Positions 48,669 through 57,945 are shown, counted from the stretch's first letter. The stretch is 64,000 nt of DNA from an uncultured Oscillospiraceae bacterium (GCA_958366985.1 CATXDC010000002.1:164695-228694), one strand, 5' to 3'. Notes: generated by a model not told the origin, from the letters alone. Numbers and translations are program-made.

Positions 48669-48971
48669 TTATATCTCATAATCGACGGCGCTTCTGTCTT
48701 CACGCACAAGCTTTACGAAATTTGAAATTGCTTTGTGATCCGGGTGAACAGTATAAGAAGCGATATCCTCAAGGCAGTCAAATTCGCTTATAAGCACAGC
48801 GTCAAAATTTGTCTCCTTAGGGTTAATATTTTTCATAACTTCCATTTTTCTGATATATGGTATTTTTTCGGGAAGAGCTTCGAGCATAGCTTTAACCTTA
48901 GCTATGTTTTCATCTTTGGTGCATCCTTCGGCATTGTCTTTGAATTTCCACATTACTATGTGTCTTATCAT
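48669..48971 (-). CDS. Dabb family (stress-responsive A/B barrel) protein
   Basis: A 100-residue dimeric alpha/beta-barrel protein. It starts MIRHIVMWKFKDNAEG and has the typical middle VMKNINPKETNFDAVLISEF and the conserved His of TVHPDHKAISNFV. Function in bacteria is mostly unknown. It follows the nucleosidase gene by 14 bp, behind AAGGAG, and is probably cotranscribed. Confidence 0.88.
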   Translation of the reverse strand: MIRHIVMWKFKDNAEGCTKDENIAKVKAMLEALPEKIPYIRKMEVMKNINPKETNFDAVLISEFDCLEDIASYTVHPDHKAISNFVKLVREDRSAVDYEI

Positions 48972-48985
48972 TTGGTATTTCTCCT

Positions 48986-49702
48986 TTATTTCCAGATTTC
49001 GTCGTGTTTAAGCATTCTTGCGAAAAGGGAGTCGAGAACCATGGTAAGGGAATCCTCTGCTCTGTCGTTCATTTCACGGTAGCTTTCCGAAGCGGCATCT
49101 CCTGCGTCGTCGGATATTTTTCTCAGGGACAGCATGGGAACACCTGCTTTATGACATACGGAAGCAATGGCGGCTGTCTCCATATCGAAAGCGCAGATTC
49201 CGAAGGTGTCGAGATAAAATTTCTTTTTATCTTCGTCGGCAAGGAAAAAGTCGCCTGTTCCGAGCTTTCCTGTCTTTATGCCCTTGCTCTGGGTTACAAG
49301 CTTCAAAAGGGTTTTGTCAGCCTCATATACAAAATCTTGTCCGGGCTTTTCGCCTACTTTAAAGCCCAGGGGAGTAAGGTCGAAATCACACTCCACATAG
49401 CTTTCGCCTGCCACAAAATCTTCTTTTCTTAGGCCTGTTACAGCTCCTGAAAGTCCGGCGTTGAGAATGTAATCAGCTTTGTCGTCGCTTATGAGGAAAG
49501 AAACGCAGCTTGCAGCGTTTACCTTGCCTATACCGCATTCAACTCCTATTATTTTAAGTGTGCGATCGTTTTCGCTGAGGGTAAACTCAATTGATTTATT
49601 GCCCCTGCGTACACAGGAAACAAAATTTTTATTTTCCGCATATTTTTCAAAGGGAAGATATTCCATTGAGTCTGCAAATGCTATTCCGACAGTTTTTGTC
49701 AC
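48986..49702 (-). CDS. MTA/SAH nucleosidase-like (Pfs/MTAN family) protein
   Basis: A 238-residue protein of the nucleoside phosphorylase/hydrolase superfamily. The family motifs are GVECGIGKVNAASCVSFLI, NAGLSGAV, FDMETAAIASVCHKAGVPML and LRKISDDAGD with the conserved Asp. This matches 5'-methylthioadenosine/S-adenosylhomocysteine nucleosidases, which recycle SAM by-products. The start is GTG behind AAGGAG. A second enzyme of the superfamily is encoded at 21303. Confidence 0.8.
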   Translation of the reverse strand: MTKTVGIAFADSMEYLPFEKYAENKNFVSCVRRGNKSIEFTLSENDRTLKIIGVECGIGKVNAASCVSFLISDDKADYILNAGLSGAVTGLRKEDFVAGESYVECDFDLTPLGFKVGEKPGQDFVYEADKTLLKLVTQSKGIKTGKLGTGDFFLADEDKKKFYLDTFGICAFDMETAAIASVCHKAGVPMLSLRKISDDAGDAASESYREMNDRAEDSLTMVLDSLFARMLKHDEIWK

Positions 49703-49833
49703 TTAAATCAGCTCCTTAGTGATAAAATAGTTAATATCAGTTAAATAGATTATACGATTGCGGCGGCTCTTAGTCAATGCGCAGGAGTTTCTCAAAATCC
49801 GTTTTTGCATAGTATGGAAAGGGGAGAAAACAA

Positions 49834-49932
49834 GCGCATTGCAGCGGGGTGGCATTAGCCCCATGAGAAGCCCTGCTTACCGTAAAAGGGCATTGCGCTC
49901 AATAAAGGCGTAAAGCGTAGCTTTACGCCTTT
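49834..49932. ncRNA. Candidate structured small RNA or repeat element
   Basis: In a 334-bp divergent gap the following stems stack: GCGCATTGC (49834) with GCATTGCGC (49890) with one mismatch; inside it GGGG/CCCC (49846-49862) and GCCCT/AGGGC (49870-49891); then a perfect 12-bp hairpin AAAGGCGTAAAG / CTTTACGCCTTT (49904-49932). Neither flanking gene needs a terminator here, since both point away. The strand is unclear. It could also be a dispersed intergenic repeat. Confidence 0.35.
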
Positions 49933-49991
49933 CGATATATTATAATGTTTTTAATGTGTTCATCATGTTTGCTGACGAAGCAGGAAAAATG

Positions 49992-50000
49992 TGGTATAAT
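49992..50000 (+). promoter_or_regulatory. Extended -10 promoter before DUF951 gene
   Basis: TGGTATAAT, an extended -10 box (TGn plus TATAAT) 36 bp upstream of the start, with no clear -35 box. The rest of the gap 49703-49833 shows no gene. Confidence 0.5.
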
Positions 50001-50036
50001 AACAAGAAGTCTTAAATTAATGAAAGGAGCGTTATT

Positions 50037-50225
50037 ATGGACGTACAAAAGGGCGATATACTCGAAATGAAAAAGAATCACCCCTGCGGAAGCAACAGAT
50101 TTCTTGTGCTGCGTTCCGGTATGGATTTTAAAATCCGCTGTGAAAAGTGCGGCCGTGAAGTAATGGTGCCCCGTGTTAAGGCGGAAAGAAATATAAAAAA
50201 GATAATCAGGGACGCTGAGGATTAG
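50037..50225 (+). CDS. DUF951 domain protein
   Basis: A 62-residue basic protein with a CxxC pair (CEKCGREV) and the start MDVQKGDILEMKKNHPCGSN, the hallmark of DUF951 (YyzM type). The family is common in Firmicutes and has no assigned role. ATG after AAAGGAG. It lies 52 bp before prfA and is probably cotranscribed with it. Confidence 0.9.
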   Translation: MDVQKGDILEMKKNHPCGSNRFLVLRSGMDFKIRCEKCGREVMVPRVKAERNIKKIIRDAED

Positions 50226-50277
50226 CTTTTCGGATTTGATTAAAATATAAAAGTTAAAAGACGAAAGGAAAATTGAA

Positions 50278-51345
50278 ATGTTTGAAAAACTCAGCGCAGT
50301 AGAAAAGAAATTTGAAGAGATAAATGAAAAGCTCTGTGACCCACAGGTGGTTTCGGATATAGAGCAGTATACATCTTTAATGAAAGAGATAAAAAACTTA
50401 ACGCCTGTTGTGGAAAAGTTCCGTGAATATAAAAAGCTCAAGGAAAGCTACGACGAGGCTAAAATGCTTCTTGATGAAGGCGGTCTTGAAAAGGATTTCC
50501 GTGAAATGGTTCAGCAGGAATATGAAGAAGCAGGAGAAAATATGGAAAAAGCGGAGCAGGAGCTTAAAGTTCTGCTTTTGCCCAAGGACCCAAATGATGA
50601 TAGAAACGTTATTGTTGAAATAAGAGGCGGAGCCGGCGGAGAAGAAGCGGCACTCTTTGCGGGAACTCTTTTCAGAATGTATTCAATGTACGCTGAAACA
50701 AAGGGCTGGAAGCCGGAAATACTTTCCTCTAATCCAACGGAGCTTGGGGGATTCAAGGAAGTCAGCTTTATGATTGAAGGTGAGGGAGCTTACTCACGTT
50801 TTAAATTTGAAAGCGGTGTACATCGTGTTCAGCGTGTTCCCGAAACTGAAAGCCAGGGCAGAATACACACCTCCACTGTAACCGTTGCGGTGCTTCCCGA
50901 GGCTCAGGAAGTGGATGTTGAAATAAATCCGGCGGATTTGCAGATAGATACCTACCGTTCCGGCGGAGCGGGAGGACAGCACGTCAATAAAACCGAATCG
51001 GCAATCAGAATAACCCATATTCCAACGGGAACAGTTGTAGAGTGTCAGGACGAGCGAAGCCAGTATAAGAATAAGGACAGAGCTATGAAGATACTTCGTT
51101 CAAGAATCCTTGAAGCGGAGCAGGAAAAGCAGAATGCCGAAATTGCCGGCGCAAGACGTTTGCAGGTAGGAACAGGTGACAGAAGCGAGAGAATACGCAC
51201 CTATAACTATCCTCAGGGCAGAGTCAGCGACCACAGAATCGGACTTACCCTTTACCGCCTTGAAGCAATACTCAACGGCGACCTTGACGAGCTCATCGAT
51301 GCCCTTATAACTGCCGAAACGGCGGAAAAGCTGAAAGCTCAGTAA
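50278..51345 (+). CDS. prfA: Peptide chain release factor 1
   Basis: A 355-residue class I release factor. The GGQ loop that triggers peptide release reads SGGAGGQHVNKTESA, and the anticodon-like tripeptide region lies at about 180-190 (HRVQRVPETESQGRIHTS), which is the RF1 (UAA/UAG) form. SDHRIGLTLY marks the C-terminus. The start follows GAAAGGAAAATTGAA. The gene opens a string with sua5, coaE, slt and the M18 peptidase. Confidence 0.97.
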   Translation: MFEKLSAVEKKFEEINEKLCDPQVVSDIEQYTSLMKEIKNLTPVVEKFREYKKLKESYDEAKMLLDEGGLEKDFREMVQQEYEEAGENMEKAEQELKVLLLPKDPNDDRNVIVEIRGGAGGEEAALFAGTLFRMYSMYAETKGWKPEILSSNPTELGGFKEVSFMIEGEGAYSRFKFESGVHRVQRVPETESQGRIHTSTVTVAVLPEAQEVDVEINPADLQIDTYRSGGAGGQHVNKTESAIRITHIPTGTVVECQDERSQYKNKDRAMKILRSRILEAEQEKQNAEIAGARRLQVGTGDRSERIRTYNYPQGRVSDHRIGLTLYRLEAILNGDLDELIDALITAETAEKLKAQ

Positions 51346-51360
51346 AAAGCAGGTGATTTT

Positions 51361-52383
51361 TTGAAAACACTTTATTTGAAAAGCGGAATAAATGAGGATT
51401 ACGATAAAGCGGCTGAAATTCTCAAAAACGGAGGTCTTGTGGCAATTCCCACAGAAACCGTTTACGGTCTTGCCGCCAATGCTCTTAATTCAGAATCCGT
51501 AAAGAATATATTTGCTGCAAAGGGCAGACCCGGTGATAATCCCCTTATAGTTCACATAAGCTCTATGGAAGAGCTTTATCCTCTTGTGGAGGAAGTACCC
51601 GAAAAGGCAAAAATCCTTGCAGAGAAATTTTGGCCGGGACCTCTTACAATGATATTTAAAAAATCTTCCATTATACCCGATGAAGTAAGTGCGGGACTTG
51701 AGACTGTTGCAGTCAGAATGCCGTCCCATAAAGATGCAAGAGAGATTATAAAAAGAAGCGGGCTTCCTCTTGCAGCTCCATCTGCAAATACTTCTGGCAG
51801 ACCCAGTCCAACAAATGCAAAACGTGTTTTAGAGGATATGGACGGAAAAATAGACGCTGTTTTTGACGGCGGAAACTGTGAATACGGCGTTGAATCAACT
51901 GTAATCACTCTTGTCGGTGAGGTTCCGACTCTTTTAAGACCGGGCGGAATAACCTACACACAGCTTTGTGATGCTTTGGGAGAAGTCAATATAGATAAAG
52001 GGGTGCTTAGTCCCGTAGACAATAATAGAAAAGTAGCTTCTCCGGGAATGAAATACAAGCACTATGCACCGAAAGCCCATGTTACAATTATAAAGGGAAG
52101 CTTTGAGGGCTTTAAAAAATACGTAGAGCAAAATGCAAAAAACGGATGCGCTGTAATGTGCTTTGAGGGAGAGGAAAAATATTTTTCACTTCCCTGTGTT
52201 ACATACGGCACTGAAAAAGACCACCTTTCCCAGTCCAAGCGAATTTTTGAGGCTCTTCGTGAAACCGATTCATTGGGAGCTCAGAGAGTATATGCAAGAT
52301 GTCCGTCAACTGATGAAATCGGACTTGCCGTACTTAATAGACTTTTAAGAGCAGCGGCTTTTGAGGTGATTGAGGTTGAATAG
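51361..52383 (+). CDS. ywlC: Threonylcarbamoyl-AMP synthase (Sua5/YwlC type)
   Basis: A 340-residue enzyme that makes threonylcarbamoyl-AMP for the t6A tRNA modification. The YrdC domain (about 10-200) contains GGLVAIPTETVYGLAANA, KGRPGDNPLIVHI, FWPGPLTMIFK, VAVRMPSH and SANTSGRPSPT. The C-terminal Sua5 domain (about 215-340, with SPGMKYKHYAPKA) makes it the long form. The start is TTG behind GCAGGTGATTTT. It lies 15 bp after prfA, a common partnership in Firmicutes. Confidence 0.96.
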   Translation: MKTLYLKSGINEDYDKAAEILKNGGLVAIPTETVYGLAANALNSESVKNIFAAKGRPGDNPLIVHISSMEELYPLVEEVPEKAKILAEKFWPGPLTMIFKKSSIIPDEVSAGLETVAVRMPSHKDAREIIKRSGLPLAAPSANTSGRPSPTNAKRVLEDMDGKIDAVFDGGNCEYGVESTVITLVGEVPTLLRPGGITYTQLCDALGEVNIDKGVLSPVDNNRKVASPGMKYKHYAPKAHVTIIKGSFEGFKKYVEQNAKNGCAVMCFEGEEKYFSLPCVTYGTEKDHLSQSKRIFEALRETDSLGAQRVYARCPSTDEIGLAVLNRLLRAAAFEVIEVE

Positions 52384-53005
52384 TTCACAATTAGGAATTA
52401 TAATCGGACTTACAGGACAGACGGGAGCGGGCAAAACCAGTGTAGGCGAGCTTCTTTCTCAAAGTGGCTGCGAGATAATCGATACCGATAAAATTGCAAG
52501 AGAGATAACTGAAAAAGGTTCTCCGGTGCTTATAATGCTTGCAAAAGCATTCGGTGAGGATATTTTAGAGAACGGGGAACTTAACAGAAGACTTTTAGCT
52601 TCAAGGGCGTTTTCTTCCAGGGAGAATACCGAGAAGCTCAACTCCGTAACACATCCTGAAATCACAAAAAGAGTTAAGCAGAAAATTGAGGAAGCCTTTA
52701 AAAACGGCAAAAGAGCGGCGGTAATAGATGCTGCAGCGCTTTTTGAAAGTGGAGAGGATAAGCTGTGTGATTTTACCGTTGCCGTAGTTTGTCCTGAGGA
52801 TATACGTTTCAAAAGAATTATGAAACGTGACGGTATAACTGAGGAACAGGCTATATCAAGAATAAAAGCACAGCATGACGAGCAATATTATATACATAAT
52901 GCGGACATGATAATAAGGAATTATCCTCCCTTTGATATAAAAGAGCAGACGGACAGGATAATTTCCCGAATGGAAAGTGAGGCATATGGAAAAAAGAAAG
53001 GCTAA
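52376..53005 (+). CDS. coaE: Dephospho-CoA kinase
   Basis: A 209-residue kinase for the last step of coenzyme A synthesis. The P-loop is GQTGAGKTS (about 14-22), followed by DTDKIAREI (about 36-44) and the lid KRIMKRDGITEEQAISRIKAQ. The start is a TTG at 52376 within the sua5 stop region, after GAGGTGATT; the two frames overlap by 8 bp. Codon use matches its neighbours. Confidence 0.93.
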   Translation: MNSSQLGIIIGLTGQTGAGKTSVGELLSQSGCEIIDTDKIAREITEKGSPVLIMLAKAFGEDILENGELNRRLLASRAFSSRENTEKLNSVTHPEITKRVKQKIEEAFKNGKRAAVIDAAALFESGEDKLCDFTVAVVCPEDIRFKRIMKRDGITEEQAISRIKAQHDEQYYIHNADMIIRNYPPFDIKEQTDRIISRMESEAYGKKKG

Positions 53006-53558
53006 GTTTTATTTTAAGGGTGCTTTGATTTTTCTTGTTTGTATTTTAGTTATCTTTTCCGTTGTGTTTACTGCCGGAACCCTTGTTTTAAGAAGTCTTT
53101 ATAAACCTCAGTATACGGCGCTTGCGGAAAAATACGCCGCCGAAAATTCTTTGGAACTGGCTTTGGTTTATGGAGTTATGCACACAGAAAGCGGATTTAA
53201 TCCCGAAGCCGAATCAGAGGTAGGAGCTTTGGGACTTATGCAGCTTACCCCTGAAACATTTCAGTGGCTTCAGACAAAAACCGGGGAGGATTTACCCGAT
53301 GAAGCTTTGAAAGATCCGGAGACAAATATAAAATACGGATGTCTGTTTTTGGGTATGCTTCAGGATGAATTCGGCACTATGCGGGAAATGCTTGCGGCGT
53401 ATCATGCAGGCAGAGGCAGCGTAAACGGCTGGCTTTCAGATGAGGAGTATTCAGCTGACGGAAAGACACTTCAAAAAATACCTTACAGTGATACCGCACA
53501 CTATGTAAGCAAGGTGGAGCGGGCATATAAAATATACAGCAATCTCTACGGTATATAA
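52986..53558 (+). CDS. Membrane-anchored lytic transglycosylase (SLT domain)
   Basis: A 190-residue protein: an N-terminal signal anchor (about 11-35) and an SLT/lysozyme-like domain. The catalytic Glu is E68 in VMHTESGFNPEAESEVGALGLMQLTP; AAYHAGRGSVNGWL and TAHYVSKVERAY follow. It cleaves peptidoglycan glycan strands with 1,6-anhydro ends. The ATG at 52986 sits inside the end of coaE (20-bp overlap); a GTG three codons upstream is possible. Confidence 0.92.
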   Translation: MEKRKAKFYFKGALIFLVCILVIFSVVFTAGTLVLRSLYKPQYTALAEKYAAENSLELALVYGVMHTESGFNPEAESEVGALGLMQLTPETFQWLQTKTGEDLPDEALKDPETNIKYGCLFLGMLQDEFGTMREMLAAYHAGRGSVNGWLSDEEYSADGKTLQKIPYSDTAHYVSKVERAYKIYSNLYGI

Positions 53559-53580
53559 CCGTTTAACAGGAGGAATAAAA

Positions 53581-54984
53581 ATGAGTGAAAAGAAAACAGA
53601 TGCAAAGGAACTTGCTAAAAAGCTTTTTTATAAGCCTGTAAATGCCGGTGAAGAGCTTGGCAAAAAGGAGCTTAAGAAAGCTGACGGTTTCTGCGAAGGA
53701 TATATGGATTTTCTCCAGACTGCAAAAACCGAAAGAGAAGTTGTGGAGTATGCAGTGGAAGCGGCTAAAAAAGCCGGATTTGTTCCCTTTGATTCAGATA
53801 AAAACTATGTTCCCGGTGATAAGGTTTACTATGTAAACCGTGAAAAAGCAGTGATTCTTGCAGTTATCGGTAAAAAGAGTCTTAGAGAGGGCGTGAGAAT
53901 TGCCGCAGCTCACATTGATTCACCTCGTCTTGACCTTAAACCAAACCCCATGTATGAAGAGGGAGAAATAGCATATTTTAAAACCCACTACTATGGCGGA
54001 ATTAAAAAATATCAGTGGCCTACAGTTCCGCTGTCACTTCACGGAGTGATTGTAAAAGCTGACGGCAGCAAAGTTACAGTAAATATCGGTGAAGATAAAA
54101 ACGACCCGAAATTCATTATTACAGATCTTCTTCCCCACCTTGCAGGCGAGCAGATGAAGAGAACCCCCGGTCAGCTTATCAGAGGCGAAGAGCTTAATGT
54201 CATTATTGGAAGCAGACCCTTTAAGGACGATGCCGAAAGCGACAGAGTAAAGCTCAATATCATGAATATACTTTTCGAAAAGTACGGAATTGTGGAGAAA
54301 GATTTCATCAGTGCAGAGCTTAGCCTTGTACCTGCTTTCCCTGTTTCTGATATCGGCTTTGACAGAAGTCTTATTGGCGGCTATGGACATGATGACAGAG
54401 TTTGTGCATACCCCGAGCTTATGGCAGCTCTTGACTGTGAGCCTGAATATACTGTCGTTGCAATTCTTGCCGATAAGGAAGAGGTTGGCAGCGACGGAAA
54501 TACAGGACTTAATTCCTCTTATCTCAAATACTTTATCGAGGACCTTGCCCATATGGAAGGACTTCCCGGCAGAGATGTTTTGAGAAAATCCGCATGTCTT
54601 TCCGCTGATGTAAATGCAGCTTTTGACCCGACTTTCCCTGAAGTTACAGAAAAACGCAACTGTGCATTTATAAACAGAGGCGTTGTAATTACAAAGTACA
54701 CAGGTGCAAGAGGAAAATCAGGCACATCTGATGCAAGCGCAGAGTATATGGGACAGATAAGAAGGCTTCTTGATAAAGAAGAGATTATCTGGCAGACAGG
54801 TGAGCTTGGTAAAGTTGACGCAGGCGGCGGCGGAACAGTTGCAATGTACATTGCAAACCTTGATGTTGACGTTGTGGACTTAGGTGTTCCGGTGCTTTCA
54901 ATGCACGCTCCCTATGAGGTTGTTTCCAAAACCGATGTCTATATGGCATACCGTGCATTTCTTGCATTCTTTAACGAAAAATAA
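53581..54984 (+). CDS. M18 family aminopeptidase
   Basis: A 467-residue dodecameric-type metallo-aminopeptidase. Zinc ligands and motifs are AAHIDSPRLDLKPNP (His and Asp), DKEEVGSDGNTG (Glu pair), SADVNAAFDP and a late His in VPVLSMHAPYEVVS. It removes N-terminal acidic or neutral residues from peptides in the cytosol. It starts behind AGGAGGAATAAAA, 22 bp after the transglycosylase gene, and is followed by a terminator. It has no signal peptide. Confidence 0.95.
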   Translation: MSEKKTDAKELAKKLFYKPVNAGEELGKKELKKADGFCEGYMDFLQTAKTEREVVEYAVEAAKKAGFVPFDSDKNYVPGDKVYYVNREKAVILAVIGKKSLREGVRIAAAHIDSPRLDLKPNPMYEEGEIAYFKTHYYGGIKKYQWPTVPLSLHGVIVKADGSKVTVNIGEDKNDPKFIITDLLPHLAGEQMKRTPGQLIRGEELNVIIGSRPFKDDAESDRVKLNIMNILFEKYGIVEKDFISAELSLVPAFPVSDIGFDRSLIGGYGHDDRVCAYPELMAALDCEPEYTVVAILADKEEVGSDGNTGLNSSYLKYFIEDLAHMEGLPGRDVLRKSACLSADVNAAFDPTFPEVTEKRNCAFINRGVVITKYTGARGKSGTSDASAEYMGQIRRLLDKEEIIWQTGELGKVDAGGGGTVAMYIANLDVDVVDLGVPVLSMHAPYEVVSKTDVYMAYRAFLAFFNEK

Positions 54985-54999
54985 TGTTAAACAGATAAT

Positions 55000-55039
55000 A
55001 AAAAGACGGAAGCTTTATTGGAAAAGCTTTCGTCTTTTT
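55000..55039 (+). terminator. Terminator of the prfA-M18 gene string
   Basis: AAAAAGACG-G-AAGCTTT pairs with AAAGCTTTCGTCTTTTT around a short loop, with a terminal T-run. Confidence 0.85.
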
Positions 55040-55100
55040 CCATTTACCGTTGAATTGCTCAAAGATGCAAAAAATCATTTGTATAAAATGAATATATTAA

Positions 55101-55118
55101 TTGATAAAAAATAGACAA
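55101..55118 (+). promoter_or_regulatory. Rex-like operator 1 before adhE
   Basis: TTGATAAAAAATAGACAA matches the clostridial Rex consensus TTGTTAAnnnnTTAACAA at 11 of 14 fixed positions by eye. It is 18 bp upstream of the second site. Rex is known to repress adhE when NADH is low. Confidence 0.5.
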
Positions 55119-55136
55119 ACATTGTCATACGGTTAA

Positions 55137-55165
55137 TTGACAAAAAAATAACAAGGGTTTAGAAT
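55137..55165 (+). promoter_or_regulatory. adhE promoter with overlapping Rex-like operator 2
   Basis: TTGACA (55137), a 17-bp spacer and TAGAAT (55160-55165) form the promoter. TTGACAAAAAAATAACAA (55137-55154) matches the Rex consensus at 11 of 14 positions and covers the -35 box. Confidence 0.7.
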
Positions 55166-55248
55166 ATGTACAAAGGGCAAGATAACAATACCCGACAAAA
55201 AGCCCGTAAAAATAACAGGCAGATTAAATTCTTAGGAGGAATTTTGAT

Positions 55249-57882
55249 ATGGCTAAAAAGGAAGCCGCAGCAGTAAGCCCCGCAATCGTGGACAACGTTG
55301 ACGCACTTCGCACAAGAATGAGCGAAATCCGTCAGGCACAGCAGATTTTTGCTACTTACACACAGGAGCAGGTTGATAAGATCTTCTTCGCAGCTGCAAG
55401 CGCAGCAAACAAGGCAAGAATCCCTCTTGCAAAAATGGCTCATGAAGAAACAGGCATGGGCGTTGTAGAAGATAAGGTTATCAAGAACCACTATGCAGCA
55501 GAGTACATTTACAATGCATACAAAGATACAAAGACCTGCGGTGTTATTGAATATGACAAAGAGTTTGGTTACAAGAGAATTGCAGAGCCTATCGGCGTAA
55601 TCGCAGCTGTTGTTCCCACAACAAACCCCACTTCAACAGCTATCTTCAAGTCACTTATAGCTCTTAAGACAAGAAACGGTATCATTTTCTCACCCCATCC
55701 CAGAGCAAAGGCTTCCACAATCGCAGCCGCTAAAATCGTTCTTGATGCAGCAGTTGCAGCAGGTGCTCCCAAGGGAATCATCGGCTGGATTGATATCCCC
55801 TCACTTGAGCTTACAAATGAGGTTATGGCTTCCGCTGATATCATCCTTGCAACAGGTGGTCCCGGAATGGTTAAGGCTGCTTACTCTTCAGGTAAGCCCG
55901 CAGTAGGCGTTGGTGCAGGTAACACACCCGTTATCATCGACGACAGCGCTGATGTTAAGGTTGCAGTTAACTCAATCATCCATTCCAAGACATTTGATAA
56001 CGGTATGATCTGCGCTTCCGAGCAGTCAGTTACAGTTCTTGAAGGCGTATATGACGCAGTTAAGAAAGAGTTTGCCGACAGAGGCTGCTACTTCCTTAAA
56101 GGCGATGAAATAGAGAAGGTAAGAAAGACAATCCTTATCAACGGCGCTCTTAACGCAAAGATCGTTGGTCAGTCAGCTCACACAATCGCAAAGCTTGCAG
56201 GCGTTGATGTTCCTGTTGATACAAAGATCATCATCGGTGAAGTTGAGTCTGTTGACATCTCCGAAGAATTTGCACATGAGAAACTTTCTCCCGTACTTGC
56301 AATGTACAAGGCTAAGACTTTCGACGAGGCAATTGCCAAGGCTGAAAGACTTGTTGCTGACGGCGGTTACGGCCACACATCTTCAATCTATATCGACGTT
56401 GTAAATCAGCAGGAGAAACTCAATAAATTTGAAGCTGCAATGAAGACCTGCCGTGTTCTTGTAAACACACCCTCATCACAGGGCGGTATCGGCGACCTTT
56501 ACAACTTCAAGCTTAAGCCCTCTCTTACACTGGGCTGCGGCTCATGGGGCGGAAACTCCGTTTCAGAAAACGTTGGAGTTAAGCACCTTATCAACATCAA
56601 AACCGTTGCCGAGAGGAGAGAGAATATGCTCTGGTTCAGAACACCCCAGAAGGTTTACTTTAAGAAAGGCTGCTTAGGCGTAGCTCTTGATGAGCTTGGC
56701 AAGGTTATGAACAAGAAGAAAGTCTTCATCGTAACCGACAGCTTCCTCTACAATAACGGATATACAAAGACAATCACAAATAAGCTCGACGAGCTTGGAA
56801 TACAGCATACAACATTCTTTGATGTTGCTCCCGATCCCACACTTGCATGTGCAAAAGAGGGTGCTGCACAGATGGCAGCATTCAAGCCCGACTGCATCAT
56901 CGCTGTCGGCGGCGGTTCTGCAATGGACGCTGGTAAGATCATGTGGGTAATGTATGAGCATCCCGAAGTAGACTTCATGGATCTTGCTATGAGATTTATG
57001 GATATCCGCAAGAGAGTTTACACATTCCCCACAATGGGTGAAAAGGCAAACTTCATTGCTGTTCCCACATCTGCTGGTACAGGTTCTGAGGTAACTCCCT
57101 TCGCAGTTATCACTGATCAGGATACAGGCATCAAATATCCTCTTGCTGACTATCAGCTTATGCCCAACATGGCTATCATCGACGCTGATATGATGATGAA
57201 CATGCCCAAGGGTCTTACAGCAGCATCAGGTATCGACGCTATGACACATGCTCTTGAAGCTTATGTTTCAGTTATGGCTTCAGATTACGCTGACGGCGTA
57301 GCTCTTAAAGCTCTTAAGAACATCTTTGCATACCTTCCCGCTGCATACAGCGAGGGCGCTGCAAATCCCAGAGCAAGAGAGAGAATGGCTGACGCTTCAA
57401 CAATGGCAGGTATGGCTTTCGCAAACGCATTCCTTGGTGTATGCCACTCAATGGCTCATAAGCTTGGCGCATTCCATCACCTTCCCCACGGTGTTGCAAA
57501 CGCACTTCTTATCAACGAAGTAATCATGTTCAACTCCGCAGAGCAGCCCAGAAAGATGGGTACATTCCCCCAGTACGAGTATCCTCACACTCTTGCAAGA
57601 TATGCTGAAATCGCTTCCTTCCTTGGCTTCGAGGGTAAGACCGATAAAGAAAAGGTTGACACTCTTCTTGCTAAGATCACAGAGCTCAAGGATACAGTTG
57701 GTATTCCGAAGACAATCAAGGATGCAGGCGTTGACGAGGAGAAATTCCTTGCAACTCTCGACGAGATGGTTGAGCAGGCATTCGACGATCAGTGCACAGG
57801 CGCTAACCCGAGATATCCTCTCATGAGTGAGATTAAGCAGATGTACCTCAACGCTTACTACGGCAAGCACGAGGAAGTCTGA
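55249..57882 (+). CDS. adhE: Bifunctional acetaldehyde-CoA/alcohol dehydrogenase
   Basis: An 877-residue fusion enzyme that forms filamentous spirosomes. The N-terminal aldehyde dehydrogenase (about 1-440) has PTTNPTS, NTPVIIDDSAD and the catalytic Cys in NGMICASEQSV. The C-terminal iron alcohol dehydrogenase (about 455-877) has the NAD site VGGGSAMDAGK and iron ligands in GVCHSMAHKLGAFHHLPHG. It reduces acetyl-CoA to ethanol and regenerates NAD. Codon use is highly biased, as expected for an abundant fermentative enzyme. ATG behind TAGGAGGAA. The upstream region carries two Rex-like sites. Confidence 0.98.
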   Translation: MAKKEAAAVSPAIVDNVDALRTRMSEIRQAQQIFATYTQEQVDKIFFAAASAANKARIPLAKMAHEETGMGVVEDKVIKNHYAAEYIYNAYKDTKTCGVIEYDKEFGYKRIAEPIGVIAAVVPTTNPTSTAIFKSLIALKTRNGIIFSPHPRAKASTIAAAKIVLDAAVAAGAPKGIIGWIDIPSLELTNEVMASADIILATGGPGMVKAAYSSGKPAVGVGAGNTPVIIDDSADVKVAVNSIIHSKTFDNGMICASEQSVTVLEGVYDAVKKEFADRGCYFLKGDEIEKVRKTILINGALNAKIVGQSAHTIAKLAGVDVPVDTKIIIGEVESVDISEEFAHEKLSPVLAMYKAKTFDEAIAKAERLVADGGYGHTSSIYIDVVNQQEKLNKFEAAMKTCRVLVNTPSSQGGIGDLYNFKLKPSLTLGCGSWGGNSVSENVGVKHLINIKTVAERRENMLWFRTPQKVYFKKGCLGVALDELGKVMNKKKVFIVTDSFLYNNGYTKTITNKLDELGIQHTTFFDVAPDPTLACAKEGAAQMAAFKPDCIIAVGGGSAMDAGKIMWVMYEHPEVDFMDLAMRFMDIRKRVYTFPTMGEKANFIAVPTSAGTGSEVTPFAVITDQDTGIKYPLADYQLMPNMAIIDADMMMNMPKGLTAASGIDAMTHALEAYVSVMASDYADGVALKALKNIFAYLPAAYSEGAANPRARERMADASTMAGMAFANAFLGVCHSMAHKLGAFHHLPHGVANALLINEVIMFNSAEQPRKMGTFPQYEYPHTLARYAEIASFLGFEGKTDKEKVDTLLAKITELKDTVGIPKTIKDAGVDEEKFLATLDEMVEQAFDDQCTGANPRYPLMSEIKQMYLNAYYGKHEEV

Positions 57883-57910
57883 TTAAATCAGATTTAAGAT
57901 TTAAGTTTTG

Positions 57911-57945
57911 CCGCCGCAGTTTAAACTGCGGCGGTATTTTTCTTT
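57911..57945 (+). terminator. adhE terminator
   Basis: CCGCCGCAGT, TTAA, ACTGCGGCGG is a perfect palindromic stem followed by TATTTTTCTTTT. Confidence 0.95.

Noticed and set aside
49834..49932. SRP RNA, tmRNA or 6S RNA
   Set aside because: The conserved core sequences of these RNAs are absent and the length is too short for tmRNA or 6S.
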